Source: RGIG3178 sp942492795
GTDB taxonomy: Bacteria > Bacillota > Clostridia > Christensenellales > QAND01
Direction: 5' to 3'
Length of the DNA: 64,000 nt
Assembly: GCA_942492795.1 (NCBI GenBank)
Contig: OW818639.1
Coordinates: 2,170,001-2,234,000, forward strand
Shown here piece after piece: positions 25,093-33,895 of the stretch. How positions within the stretch are numbered: the first letter of the stretch is position 1; every line of letters starts with the position of its first letter. The notes beneath the pieces are model-generated. The model made no database searches. It had not been told where the DNA came from and saw only the letters and a list, made by a program, of their open reading frames with translations. A program made the position numbers and the translations under genes.

Positions 25093-27222
25093 CTATTCTG
25101 AAAACTCGACGCGAATCTCCGTGTGTTTTTGTACCATATTGCCCTTTTTGACATTCTGCCAGATTGCTTTGCCCTTGCCGTGCGCAAAAAGGTTCAACCC
25201 CAAACCGTCCAGTATATCCTCGCACTGTGCAACCGTTTTGCCGGAAAGATCCGGCACCTCCACCATTTCCGGCGGGCCGGTCTCCTCTATTGTCTTGATG
25301 GTGATGGCGACGGTTTCCCCGTTTTTAACAATTTCGTTTGCCGCGGGCATTTGTTCCACGACTTTGCCGCCCGTGCCGCTGCAGTATGTTTTGAGACCTT
25401 TTGCCGCCAGCGCACTTTCCGCTTCGGCTTTTGTCATCCCGATCAGATTTGGCACCTGAACGCTTCCCTGTTGCAAAAGCTCCTCGCTCGTATACTTCGG
25501 TTCCACACTCATATACTGAAGCGACTGGCTCAATATATCCCCGACATAGGGCGCGGCGGTTGTTGAGCCGTAATCGTTGATCATTTGAGCTTCGTCGACC
25601 AAGAACAGAACGGCAATCTGCGGATCCTCAACCGGAGCAAAACCGATAAACGACGAGAGATGCGTTGTTTTTACCTTGCCGTTCTCGTCGTATTTCTGCG
25701 CCGTACCCGTTTTGCCGCCGACACTGTATCCCACAAGGGCGCTTTTTGAACCGCTGCCGTTGGTCACCACATACTTCAGAAGAGCTTTCATCCGATCGCT
25801 GGTCTGCTTGCTTATCACCTGACGCACCGTGCTCGTGTCACCGGTTTTGATGGTTTCGCCGTCGGAATTTACGATCTTGTCGAGCAGATGGGGCTTGAGG
25901 AGATTCCCACCGTTTATGATAGCACAAAACGCAGTCAGCGTCTGCAATGGCGTTACCGTGATGGATTGGCCAAAACCAATGCGGGCCAGGTCGCCCTCTT
26001 TGACATTGGCTTCGGGAATCAGGATTCCGGACGCTTCGCTTTGGAAGTCGAGTCCCGTCTTGTTGCCAAACCCGAATTTCTCTATATAGTTGTACAGCTT
26101 CTCCGTTCCCAGCCTGACCGCAAGATCCATAAACACCGAGTTGCAGGATTTTGCCAAGCCAGTCGCCAACGAGATGTTCTCGCCATGATTGCTGGCGCAG
26201 CGTATAAACGTGCTGCCGTATTTTCTGCCCCCGCCGCATGTAAACGCATTGCTTTCGCTTGCGACGCCCAGATCCAGTGCGGCTGCCAATGTAAAAACCT
26301 TGAATACGGAACCCGGATCATTGGAGTTTGCAACCAAAAGGTTTCTGCTCAATGCCGTGAGTGTCGCTGCGTCGTCGCGCGGAGGATCGTTTAGGTCGTA
26401 TCCCGGTTTGTTGGTCATGGCAAGGATCGCGCCGGTTTTGGGATCCATGACGATGCACATGACGGCTTTGGGATTATACCGGTCATACGCGTCCTGCGCC
26501 GCTTTCTCCACATACGATTGAATGACATAGTCAATCGTCAGATACACATCATACCCATTTGTTGCCGGCACATAAAACTCATCGGCGAACGGGATTTCGT
26601 TTCCCCGCTCGTCCGTTTGCGCCGTTATGCTTCCGGATGTTCCCGAAAGATATTTATCATAATACGCTTCAAGGCCTTCAATGCCCTTGCCATCGACGGA
26701 GGTAAACCCAAGGACCTGTGTGAGGAAATTCCCTTTGGGATAAAACCGCTTGGTATCGATGGCCAGACTGACACCTTTCAACGCAAGCGCCTTGATTTGG
26801 TTGGATTGCTCCTGCGTTATCTGGCGTTTGATCCACACTTCGTATTTTGTGGTATCTTTCGCCTTTTGAAGGATCGCAGCCTCGTCCAATCCCAAAATCT
26901 GAGCAAGCTTGGAAGCAACGTTTTGACAGGCCGCCTCATTATCTGCGGCGACCTTACTTGCATTGATTGATTTCGGATGGATTATAACGGAATCTGCCGA
27001 TCCGCTTTGCGCTAAAACCTCACCGGTATGGTCATAGACAGTACCGCGCGAAGCGCTGACAGCGGTTTCGCGTGTCCATTGGCTCATAGCCTTTTCAACA
27101 AGCCAGGAGCCTTGGACGATCTGCAAATAAAATGTGCGTACCATGAGTGCGGCAAACAGAAAACAGGTGAATATGAAGACGCCCAGAACGCGTTTTTTGC
27201 GATTTTTCTCGGACAGTTGCAA
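25093..27222 (-). CDS. class B penicillin-binding protein with two PASTA domains (FtsI/SpoVD type)
   Basis: This transpeptidase cross-links septal or cortex peptidoglycan. One N-terminal membrane anchor lies near residues 11-32. A dimerisation domain follows, then the transpeptidase with SxxK (PGSVFKVF), SxN (KSCNSVF) and KTG (GGKTGTAQKY). Two C-terminal PASTA domains start at VPNLIGMTKAEAE and VPDLSGKTVAQCE. The start is assigned to TTG 27222, seven bases after AAAGGGGAG, giving 709 residues and a 34-bp gap to ftsL; a GTG at 27291 would overlap ftsL and has a poor Shine-Dalgarno. Bacillus SpoVD has one PASTA domain and sits at the same place. Confidence 0.94.
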   Translation of the reverse strand: MQLSEKNRKKRVLGVFIFTCFLFAALMVRTFYLQIVQGSWLVEKAMSQWTRETAVSASRGTVYDHTGEVLAQSGSADSVIIHPKSINASKVAADNEAACQNVASKLAQILGLDEAAILQKAKDTTKYEVWIKRQITQEQSNQIKALALKGVSLAIDTKRFYPKGNFLTQVLGFTSVDGKGIEGLEAYYDKYLSGTSGSITAQTDERGNEIPFADEFYVPATNGYDVYLTIDYVIQSYVEKAAQDAYDRYNPKAVMCIVMDPKTGAILAMTNKPGYDLNDPPRDDAATLTALSRNLLVANSNDPGSVFKVFTLAAALDLGVASESNAFTCGGGRKYGSTFIRCASNHGENISLATGLAKSCNSVFMDLAVRLGTEKLYNYIEKFGFGNKTGLDFQSEASGILIPEANVKEGDLARIGFGQSITVTPLQTLTAFCAIINGGNLLKPHLLDKIVNSDGETIKTGDTSTVRQVISKQTSDRMKALLKYVVTNGSGSKSALVGYSVGGKTGTAQKYDENGKVKTTHLSSFIGFAPVEDPQIAVLFLVDEAQMINDYGSTTAAPYVGDILSQSLQYMSVEPKYTSEELLQQGSVQVPNLIGMTKAEAESALAAKGLKTYCSGTGGKVVEQMPAANEIVKNGETVAITIKTIEETGPPEMVEVPDLSGKTVAQCEDILDGLGLNLFAHGKGKAIWQNVKKGNMVQKHTEIRVEFSE

Positions 27223-27256
27223 AGAACCGCTCCCCTTTCTTATCAATCCTCCCTGA

Positions 27257-27775
27257 TCAGATTCCGCCGGATTGATTTGATACGTCCCCACCTGCCGCTA
27301 CTGCCGTCGTGTCAGATAGTTCAACTTCCAATATTTGATATGGTTTCGGGTAATTCATGTTCAGGCGATTCTGCGCTTGTTCGCGGATGCTCTGCAAATC
27401 GGTCTTTTGCGAAAGTTGCAGCTGCAGGTCCGCTATCTGCGTATTGTAAACATTCATCTGCTTGGAAAGGGCATTGTTCTGCATCTGGATATCAGCAACA
27501 CGGGCATAGCCGATCACAACGACGCTCAGCACCGCAAACAGCGTACATACATAAGCCAGAATACCCATCTTCTTGAGTACTTCACGGCGGGCCAACGCTC
27601 TGCGTTTTGCCTCTTTACGCTGTGCTTCCAACAGGCGGCGCTGCTGCTCCTGCCGCTGCTGCTGTAAAAGACGGCGACGTTGTTGCGGCGACGGAGCCTC
27701 AACGCGCTGCCGCTCCCTTTGCGGGGCAGTTTGCATTTTCAATGCAGAGCTTCCTTGTGTGCGAACTGATGCCAT
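27257..27775 (-). CDS. FtsL-like division protein with long basic N-terminus
   Basis: FtsL is a small bitopic protein bridging FtsQ and FtsB/DivIC in the divisome. Here a single membrane segment (about residues 70-92, MGILAYVCTLFAVLSVVVIG) is followed by a leucine-zipper-like coiled coil (95-135, ADIQMQNNALSKQMN onward) ending in the RLNMNYP motif. Unusually, the cytoplasmic part is about 68 residues long and almost entirely Arg, Gln, Lys, Leu and Glu, likely a charged helix. Its place between rsmH and the penicillin-binding protein supports the call. Confidence 0.85.
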   Translation of the reverse strand: MASVRTQGSSALKMQTAPQRERQRVEAPSPQQRRRLLQQQRQEQQRRLLEAQRKEAKRRALARREVLKKMGILAYVCTLFAVLSVVVIGYARVADIQMQNNALSKQMNVYNTQIADLQLQLSQKTDLQSIREQAQNRLNMNYPKPYQILEVELSDTTAVAAGGDVSNQSGGI

Positions 27776-27796
27776 TGTATTCTCCCTCTTTCCTTT

Positions 27797-28732
27797 TTAG
27801 AAGGGCAAACGCCTTATCGCGCGCAGTTTTGCGCTGTGTGCGCGCGGATTTTGTTCTTCCTCTTCTGGTGTTGGTATGATCGGTTTTCTTGTCAAAACGG
27901 TCGCGGTCGGCTGTTTGCCGCATATGCATACCGGGCTTTTCGGCGGGCAGGTACAGGGATTTTGCAGTCTCGCAAAACATTGCTTTGCGATTCTGTCCTC
28001 AAGTGAATGAAATGTGATGACGCATAGTATGCCGCCGGGCTTCAGGCAATTTGCCGCTTGCTCCAACGCTTCACCCAAGCCATCCAGTTCGCTGTTGACA
28101 TGGATCCTAAGCGCTTGGAATGTCCGTTTGGCAGGATGCGGTCCGTCACGTCTGGCTGCTTTGGGTACCGCAGCCTTGATGATTTCCACGAGTTCCCCCG
28201 TCGTTTCAATGGGTTTCTGTTCCCGCGCTTTTACAATGAAAGATGCGATACGGGCCGCCCAGCGTTCCTCCCCGTATTCGTGGAGGATGCGGGAGAGTTC
28301 CCTTTCAGAAAGCTTGTTCAGCGCCTCCCTGGCGGAGTATTCCTGTCCCATATCCATGCGCATGTCCAGCGGCGCATCGGCGCGATAGGAAAAGCCGCGC
28401 TGCGGCTCATCCAACTGGTAGGAGGAAACGCCAAGATCCAGCAAAATGCCATCCACAGCTTTAATGCCGTTGGCCAACAGGATCGATTTGATGTCAAAGA
28501 AGTTGCCGTGCACCGGCAGGAATCCGTCCTGCAAACGGCGCTTGGCCATTGCCAAAGCGTTTTTATCGCGGTCGATGCCGATCAAAAGACCATTGGGTCG
28601 AATATGCTGCAAAATTTGTTCGCTGTGACCGCCAAGGCCAACCGTGCCGTCAACGATGATTTGACCCGGTGCCGGCGCCAACAGGGCGATTGTCTGCTCC
28701 AGCAAAACCGGAATATGCGTGTAGCTGTTCAT
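27797..28732 (-). CDS. rsmH: 16S rRNA m4C1402 methyltransferase RsmH (MraW)
   Basis: RsmH N4-methylates C1402 of 16S rRNA with SAM. The 311-residue sequence starts with HIPVLLEQTIALL and has DGTVGLGGHSEQIL (SAM motif I, near 28-41), GIDRDKNAL, LLDLGVSSYQLDEPQRGFSYR (a family hallmark spanning about 98-118), and FHSLEDRIAK. The ATG at 28732 overlaps the mraZ stop as ATGA, so translation is coupled. It is the second gene of the division operon, as in most bacteria. Confidence 0.98.
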   Translation of the reverse strand: MNSYTHIPVLLEQTIALLAPAPGQIIVDGTVGLGGHSEQILQHIRPNGLLIGIDRDKNALAMAKRRLQDGFLPVHGNFFDIKSILLANGIKAVDGILLDLGVSSYQLDEPQRGFSYRADAPLDMRMDMGQEYSAREALNKLSERELSRILHEYGEERWAARIASFIVKAREQKPIETTGELVEIIKAAVPKAARRDGPHPAKRTFQALRIHVNSELDGLGEALEQAANCLKPGGILCVITFHSLEDRIAKQCFARLQNPCTCPPKSPVCICGKQPTATVLTRKPIIPTPEEEEQNPRAHSAKLRAIRRLPF

Positions 28733-29187
28733 AGCGAGTACTGCTTTGATACGGTATCCATCAGCGACATGAAGTCTTCGCTAGCGCCGTCCGCATATTG
28801 TTGGTCGTAGTCATCCCAAGCCTGCGCATTCCAGATTTCGCCCCAGGTAAATGCGCCTGCAATGATCACGTCTTTTTCGAGATTCGCATATTCGCGAAGC
28901 CGTTGCGGGATAAGAAAACGTCCCTGGTTGTCCAACTCGCATTCTCGTGCGCCTGCACCGAAGATACGGCGAAGCGCTTGTGCATTTTTATCCATCAACG
29001 GCAGTTCCATCAATTTGTTTGTGAAGAGGTCCCACTGTTTCATGGAGAAGATGAACAGCATACGGCCTGTCCCGCGCGTAACCATAAACTTTTCAGCAAG
29101 TTCGTGTTCCCATGCCGCGGGCAGCTTGACCCTTCCCTTGGCATCCATGCTGTGGGCAAATTCGCCGGTCAACAATCCGTTAGCCAT
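28729..29187 (-). CDS. mraZ: MraZ transcriptional regulator
   Basis: MraZ is a ring-forming DNA-binding protein that controls the division cluster promoter. The 152-residue protein contains two SpoVT/AbrB-like domains with DxxGR motifs: MDAKGRVKLPA (residues 13-23) and LDNQGRFLIPQRLREYA (near 88-104). ATG 29187 is eight bases after GGAGG; a GTG three codons earlier is less likely. It is the first gene of the operon. The promoter directly upstream carries three AAAGTGG boxes, so autoregulation is expected. Confidence 0.97.
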   Translation of the reverse strand: MANGLLTGEFAHSMDAKGRVKLPAAWEHELAEKFMVTRGTGRMLFIFSMKQWDLFTNKLMELPLMDKNAQALRRIFGAGARECELDNQGRFLIPQRLREYANLEKDVIIAGAFTWGEIWNAQAWDDYDQQYADGASEDFMSLMDTVSKQYSL

Positions 29188-29213
29188 CCATCTCACCTCC
29201 TCTTGTTGGTCTC

Positions 29214-29242
29214 ATTATAGAACACATCAGATCCACTTTCAA
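29214..29242 (-). promoter_or_regulatory. sigma-A promoter of the mraZ division operon
   Basis: On the minus strand TTGAAA (29237-29242) and TATAAT (29214-29219) are separated by exactly 17 bp. The -10 lies 26 bp before the mraZ ATG. Confidence 0.85.
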
Positions 29243-29259
29243 CCACTTTGTACCACTTT
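29233..29259 (-). promoter_or_regulatory. MraZ operator, three AAAGTGG boxes
   Basis: AAAGTGG occurs at 29253-29259, 29243-29249 and 29233-29239 on the minus strand, each separated by 3 bp, so the period is 10 bp (one helical turn). This matches the triple AAAGTG(T/G)-N3 box known for MraZ of Mollicutes. The proximal box overlaps the -35 element, which suggests repression. Confidence 0.85.
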
Positions 29260-29626
29260 ATGTATATTTTTTATGCTTTTTTGGGATTTCAACACGCAAT
29301 ACGAACATATTTTCGTACTTTTTTAGGGAATAGGGGAATACTTGTTCGTGTATTTTTTTCATATGAAAGAAAGAAATTCGCACTTGGTCTTTCTTTCTTA
29401 AAAAAACAATGCTGCGCCAATGTTTTTCTCAGCGCAGCACCGTTTGAAACTGTCATTTTTTGTCAAAACAATGTCGGATAAATTGGATAAATGACACAAA
29501 TTGTCATGGCATGCCGAATGAATCCTTTTGATGAAACAAGAGAATATCCAAAACGCATTTTTTGTATTTTTATGCAGTTGAATGGAAAGGTTTCACCTCG
29601 GCTTGCCAAGGCAACGCTTTTTTCAT
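29260..29626. other. intergenic, AT-rich, no gene seen
   Basis: This stretch upstream of the division promoter is clearly more AT-rich than its surroundings. It has a GAAAGAAAGA/TCTTTCTTTC inverted repeat (29365-29397). I see no ORF with ribosome-binding site and no RNA gene. Confidence 0.5.
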
Positions 29627-29653
29627 AAAAAAAGCAGCCTATTCAGGCTGCTT
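29627..29653 (-). terminator. terminator overlapping the phosphoesterase stop codon
   Basis: On the minus strand AAGCAGCCT-GAAT-AGGCTGCTT followed by seven T forms a 9-bp stem. The 5-prime arm is inside the last codons of the phosphoesterase gene (stop at 29639-29641). Confidence 0.85.
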
Positions 29654-30358
29654 GTCCAAATCTTCGTCTGTCAGAATGCATTTTGGTTTAAAATCCAGGT
29701 TGTCGCAGGATACCACTTCATACTGAACCCCGCTTCGTTCGCCTTCAAACGCGTATTGCAGCGCTTTTCCGTGAAGGTGTCCATAGACGACCCTTTTGAC
29801 ACCATATTGCGAAAACAAGTCCGTAAAACCGTTTGCTTCTCGCTTTTCGTTCATCGGCGGAAAATGCATCATGACGAGCGCTATCGGTACCGCTTTTCTT
29901 TTGGCATCCTCCAGAGACAGCTTAAGCCTTCCCAATTCCCGATGATATAGTTTCAAATCGTCGCTTTCAAACAGGTTTATACCGGGTACCACCCAGCCGC
30001 GGGAACCGCATACGGCGTGTCCGCGGTATACAAAACAGTCGTTTTGCAGGGCAAACATATTCTTTGGCAAAATGCTGCGTACTTTGTGGAGAGAACTCCA
30101 CCAATAATCATGGTTGCCGCGCATGATGAGTTTTAATCCCGGCAATTTCCCGATAATATCCAAATCGATGCCCGCAGCCGCCGTATGCATTGCCCAACTG
30201 ATATCGCCGGGAATCAATACCAGATCATCATCGGCAACGCTCTGGCTCCATGCCTGCGATATGCGCTCCCAGTGGTTTTCCCAGTGTGCTCCGAAAATTT
30301 CCATACCCTTCGGTTCCGCATGGGAAAGATGCAGATCCGCAATTGCGTATATAGCCAT
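29639..30358 (-). CDS. calcineurin-like metallophosphoesterase
   Basis: The 239-residue protein has the dimetal phosphoesterase motifs in order: IADLHLSH (residues 6-13), IPGDISWAM (near 48-56), RGNHDYWW (near 79-86), VMMHFPP (near 160) and VYGHLHG (near 191-197). The family acts on phosphoesters ranging from cyclic nucleotides to nucleic acids; the substrate is not predictable. The start ATG 30358 is at the conserved first strand. It follows the acidic zinc-ribbon gene by 33 bp and ends inside its own terminator. Confidence 0.9.
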   Translation of the reverse strand: MAIYAIADLHLSHAEPKGMEIFGAHWENHWERISQAWSQSVADDDLVLIPGDISWAMHTAAAGIDLDIIGKLPGLKLIMRGNHDYWWSSLHKVRSILPKNMFALQNDCFVYRGHAVCGSRGWVVPGINLFESDDLKLYHRELGRLKLSLEDAKRKAVPIALVMMHFPPMNEKREANGFTDLFSQYGVKRVVYGHLHGKALQYAFEGERSGVQYEVVSCDNLDFKPKCILTDEDLDKQPE

Positions 30359-30391
30359 ATGCTCCCCTAAAAGAACAAGGGTCAGCGCCGG

Positions 30392-30847
30392 TTATAAAAA
30401 CAGCGGCCCTTCGTCTAAATCCTCATCTTCGTCATCCTCTAGTTCGTCCGCTTCCTCTTCTTCCTCATCCTCTTCGTCCAGATCGAATTCGGAATCGATT
30501 TCACTGAGATCCCCTTCAGGGATTTCTTCATCCAGAGGTTCAAGCTCGATATCGGCAAGCTCTTCGGAGTCGATGACTTCTTCTTCGTCCAGCTCGACAT
30601 CGATATCCTTTTCTTCTTCATCGATATCGACAAGAAGTTCGGCATTCTCCAGGCGGATCTTTTCACGCAAGCACATCTTGCATAGCTCTTCCCCCAGGAC
30701 CACGGGATGTTCATTGCAGGAAGGACAAATTTCAAATGTTTCGTCCTTGCCGTGTTTCTTCCCCATTTCCCGTTTACATACGTCGCAGAGGGTCTCTGCG
30801 GGCCGCATATAATTCAACTCACACCGAGGACATTTCGCCAATTTCAT
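30392..30847 (-). CDS. two-zinc-ribbon protein with polyacidic C-terminus
   Basis: I do not recognise a named family. The 151-residue protein has two similar four-cysteine modules: CPRC with CDVC (residues about 6-24) and CPSC with CKMC (about 41-60), each a likely zinc ribbon. The rest, from about residue 72 to the end, is almost only Asp, Glu, Leu and Ile, with long acidic runs near the C-terminus, ending GPLFL. Such a pattern could mimic nucleic acid or bind a basic partner such as RNA polymerase or ribosomal protein. ATG 30847 begins MKLAKCPRC; upstream in-frame ATGs at 30856 and 30859 are possible. Neighbours are engB upstream and the phosphoesterase downstream. Confidence 0.7.
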   Translation of the reverse strand: MKLAKCPRCELNYMRPAETLCDVCKREMGKKHGKDETFEICPSCNEHPVVLGEELCKMCLREKIRLENAELLVDIDEEEKDIDVELDEEEVIDSEELADIELEPLDEEIPEGDLSEIDSEFDLDEEDEEEEEADELEDDEDEDLDEGPLFL

Positions 30848-30930
30848 CGTAGTCATCATCCTACCTGAACGCAATATTTAACACTTACTACTCATACTGT
30901 TTTTTTAAGCTGTTGTCAATCTTTTTCTGG

Positions 30931-31506
30931 TTACTTCGCCAATATTTCTCCAAGATGCACAAGCAGCGCTTCTTTATAGCTTGCTTCTGTTGTCGAAAAA
31001 CACAAGGAAGGAGAATACCCAAGTTGATCCAATATCGATTTTAAATGATTGTATCGCTTGCTTTTTGCAATCTTATCCGCTTTGGTAGCCACAAGCGTAT
31101 AGGGTATATTGTAATGCCGAAGCCATTGAACCATCTGTTTATCTCCAGTGCTCGGATCATGACGAATGTCGCATAAAAGCAAAAGATGCTCCAACATCTT
31201 TGTGCGGTTGAAATAACCCTCTACCAGTTCCCGCCATTGTTCCTGCTCTTTGGCACTTCGCTTTGCATAGCCGTATCCGGGCAGATCCATCAGCAAAAAC
31301 GCATCGTTCATGCAATACGCATTGATGCTGCGGGTCTTGCCCGGCTGTTGCGATACCCTGGCAATCTTTTGGTTACACAGCGTATTGACAAGACTGCTCT
31401 TGCCTGCGTTGCTGCGCCCCACGACGGCAATTTCAGGCAGTTCGCTGTGGACATATTGCTGCGGCAGAAAGATGGATTGCTTAAACTCCGCTTTCTTTAT
31501 TTGCAT
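30931..31506 (-). CDS. engB: ribosome biogenesis GTPase EngB (YsxC/YihA)
   Basis: EngB assists late 50S assembly. The 191-residue GTPase has GRSNAGKSSLVN (residues 30-41), the G2/switch KTRSIN, DLPGYGYAKR (near 73-82), TKADK (near 142) and the family N-terminus KKAEFKQSIF. ATG 31506 lies within the end of lon (26-bp overlap), so the two are translationally coupled. The lon-engB pair is conserved in Bacillus. Confidence 0.97.
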   Translation of the reverse strand: MQIKKAEFKQSIFLPQQYVHSELPEIAVVGRSNAGKSSLVNTLCNQKIARVSQQPGKTRSINAYCMNDAFLLMDLPGYGYAKRSAKEQEQWRELVEGYFNRTKMLEHLLLLCDIRHDPSTGDKQMVQWLRHYNIPYTLVATKADKIAKSKRYNHLKSILDQLGYSPSLCFSTTEASYKEALLVHLGEILAK

Positions 31507-33823
31507 TGATTACCCCATCCACTAAAGTACATAGCATTACTTCGTCCATGGTTTGAACGAAAACGGCGTTGAGCTTATCCCGCAATACCGCATCGATCTC
31601 CTGGAGATCCCGCTTGTTTTCAAGCGGTAAAACCACGGTGTAGATGCCGTCACGCATCGCGGCCAACATCTTCTCCCGAATGCCGCCCACAGGCAGCACC
31701 CGCCCTGTAAGGGTTATTTCCCCGGTCATGGCGACATCCCCGCGCACAGGTCGGTTTGTCAGCGCGGACAGGACCGCAGTCGCAAGGGTGATCCCTGCGC
31801 TCGGACCATCCTTGGGCGTAGCGCCTTCGGGTATATGAATATGCAAATCGTTTTTCTGATGGAACTGTTCATCGATGCCAAGGCTCTTGGCGTGTGCGCG
31901 AAGATAGCTCACCGCGGTCAGCGCGGATTCCTTCATCACATCGCCCAATTGTCCGGTCAGCTCGATCTTTCCCGTACCCGGCATCGTTCCGACTTCGATC
32001 TGAAGTGTCGTACCACCCACCGCTGTCCAGGCAAGGCCTGTCGCCACGCCGATTTTTGCCGTAAGGCTCGCTGCGTCATGGTGTACGCGCGGCAACCCCA
32101 GATACTCTTCAAGCTGTTGCGCAATGATGGTGATCGGTTTGTCGGTTCCCGACGCGATTCGCCGCGCGGCCTTGCGGCAGACGGTCGCGATCTGACGTTC
32201 CAGGGAGCGAACGCCGCTCTCTGCGGTATATTGCTGAATGATACCCATCAGCGTTTCATCCGGGAAAATAATATCCGTTTCGATGGACAGTCCATGGAGC
32301 TCCGCCTGCTTTTTAAGCAGGTATCCTTTTGCGATGCCCAGCTTTTCCTGCGGCGTGTAGGAAGGCACCTCAATGATCTCCATGCGGTCCAGAAGCGGTC
32401 GGGCTATGGTATCCGTAGCGTTGGCGGTTGTGATGAACAAAACCTGAGACAGGTCAAAATCCAGATCAAGGTAATGGTCACGGAACGTCTTGTTCTGTTC
32501 CGGATCCAGAACCTCCAAAACGGCACTTGCGGGATCGCCGCGGAAATCGTGGGAGAGCTTGTCGATCTCATCCATCAGGAACACCGGATTCATGGTACCC
32601 GCGTTTCGTATTCCTTCCATGATTCCGCCCGGAATAGCGCCTATGTAGGTGCGGCGATGGCCCCGTATCTCGGCTTCGTCGTGTACGCCGCCCAAGGACA
32701 TGCGGTGGAACGTGCGCCCCAGAGCTCTGGCTACCGACTTTGCGATGCTCGTTTTCCCTGTTCCCGGCGGGCCGACAAGGCAGAGGATGGGTCCTTTGTT
32801 ATCATGGCGCAGCTGAGCGACCGCAAGGTATTCCAAGATGCGGTCCTTCACTTTTCTCATGCCATAGTGGTCTTCGTCCAGGATGCGCTCTGCATTGTCC
32901 AGCGAGAGCGTATCCGTGCTGGCGTGACCCCACGGGAGATCCAAAATGGCATCGATATACGTGCGTGACACAACCGCTTCAGGCGATGACGCCTGCATGC
33001 GGCTTAGCCTGTCTATTTCCTTTGACACCCTGTCCTTTGCCTGATCGCTCAGCGGAAGTTCTTCAGCCTTCTGACGCAGCTCGTCCATTTCCATCGCAAC
33101 GTCTTTTTCGCCAAGCTCTTTCTGGATGGCCTTCATCTGCTCACGCAGATAGTACTCGCGCTGGCTCTTGTCGATGGAACGGCGCACGCGCGAATTGATG
33201 CGCTTCTCTATGCGCATGACTTCCGTCTCGCGCCTAAGGATGGTCATCAGCGCTTCCATACGGACGATCGGATTTTCTATTTCCAGTATCTGCTGCTTGT
33301 CCTCCAACTTACGCAACACATCGGATGCGATCGCATCCGCGTATTGTCCGGGATCGTCGATAGCGCCGATGGACAAGAGCGTATCCTTGTTGATTTTCCC
33401 GGATATGCCCACCTGCTCTTCGACCATCTCGCTTAAAACATGCATCATCGCTTCCAACTCGATGGATGATTCGCGTTCCCATTCGGATTCGTCAAGCGTT
33501 TCAACCTGTCCGATGGTGTAAGGCTCATCCTGCAAAAACCCTATGATCTTGGCGCGTTTTTCTCCTTCTACCAATACGCGGATATGGTCGCCCGGCAACG
33601 CCAGCACCTGTTTGATACGGCAAAGGGTTCCGACCGGGAACAATTCCTCCATCGTCGGATCCTGTATGTTCGTATCCCGTTGGGTCACCAGTACTATTTC
33701 CTGTTCGCCCGCCATGGCGGCCGTCAACGCCTTTATGGACTTTTCCCTGCCCACATCGAAATGCAACGACATATATGGAAATACGGTTAAGCCGCGCAGC
33801 GGCAGCAATGGATAACTCTCCAT
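31481..33823 (-). CDS. lon: ATP-dependent endopeptidase Lon
   Basis: Lon degrades misfolded and regulatory proteins. The 780-residue protein has an N-terminal LON substrate domain (SYPLLPLRGLTVFP), an AAA+ module with Walker A GPPGTGKTSIAKS (near 350) and Walker B VFLMDEIDKL, and the C-terminal Ser-Lys protease domain: PKDGPSAGIT with the catalytic Ser and, about 43 residues later, the Lys in VGGIREKMLAA. ATG 33823 follows GGAGGAACC; the frame extends 10 codons upstream without support. A terminator separates it from clpX. Confidence 0.98.
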   Translation of the reverse strand: MESYPLLPLRGLTVFPYMSLHFDVGREKSIKALTAAMAGEQEIVLVTQRDTNIQDPTMEELFPVGTLCRIKQVLALPGDHIRVLVEGEKRAKIIGFLQDEPYTIGQVETLDESEWERESSIELEAMMHVLSEMVEEQVGISGKINKDTLLSIGAIDDPGQYADAIASDVLRKLEDKQQILEIENPIVRMEALMTILRRETEVMRIEKRINSRVRRSIDKSQREYYLREQMKAIQKELGEKDVAMEMDELRQKAEELPLSDQAKDRVSKEIDRLSRMQASSPEAVVSRTYIDAILDLPWGHASTDTLSLDNAERILDEDHYGMRKVKDRILEYLAVAQLRHDNKGPILCLVGPPGTGKTSIAKSVARALGRTFHRMSLGGVHDEAEIRGHRRTYIGAIPGGIMEGIRNAGTMNPVFLMDEIDKLSHDFRGDPASAVLEVLDPEQNKTFRDHYLDLDFDLSQVLFITTANATDTIARPLLDRMEIIEVPSYTPQEKLGIAKGYLLKKQAELHGLSIETDIIFPDETLMGIIQQYTAESGVRSLERQIATVCRKAARRIASGTDKPITIIAQQLEEYLGLPRVHHDAASLTAKIGVATGLAWTAVGGTTLQIEVGTMPGTGKIELTGQLGDVMKESALTAVSYLRAHAKSLGIDEQFHQKNDLHIHIPEGATPKDGPSAGITLATAVLSALTNRPVRGDVAMTGEITLTGRVLPVGGIREKMLAAMRDGIYTVVLPLENKRDLQEIDAVLRDKLNAVFVQTMDEVMLCTLVDGVINANKESGV

Positions 33824-33851
33824 AGGTTCCTCCTCGAATTGCGTATCTTGC

Positions 33852-33889
33852 AAAAAAGCCTCCGTGGGAAATGACCCCGCGGAGGCTTT
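33852..33889 (-). terminator. terminator between clpX and lon
   Basis: AAAGCCTCCGTGGG and CCCGCGGAGGCTTT pair over 14 positions (one G-T), with a run of six T after the stem on the minus strand. It ends the tig-clpP-clpX unit. Confidence 0.85.
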
Positions 33890-33895
33890 CGCACT

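Noticed and set aside
31835..32968. 377-codon plus-strand frame opposite lon
   Set aside because: Shadow of lon; low-complexity composition and no recognisable domain.
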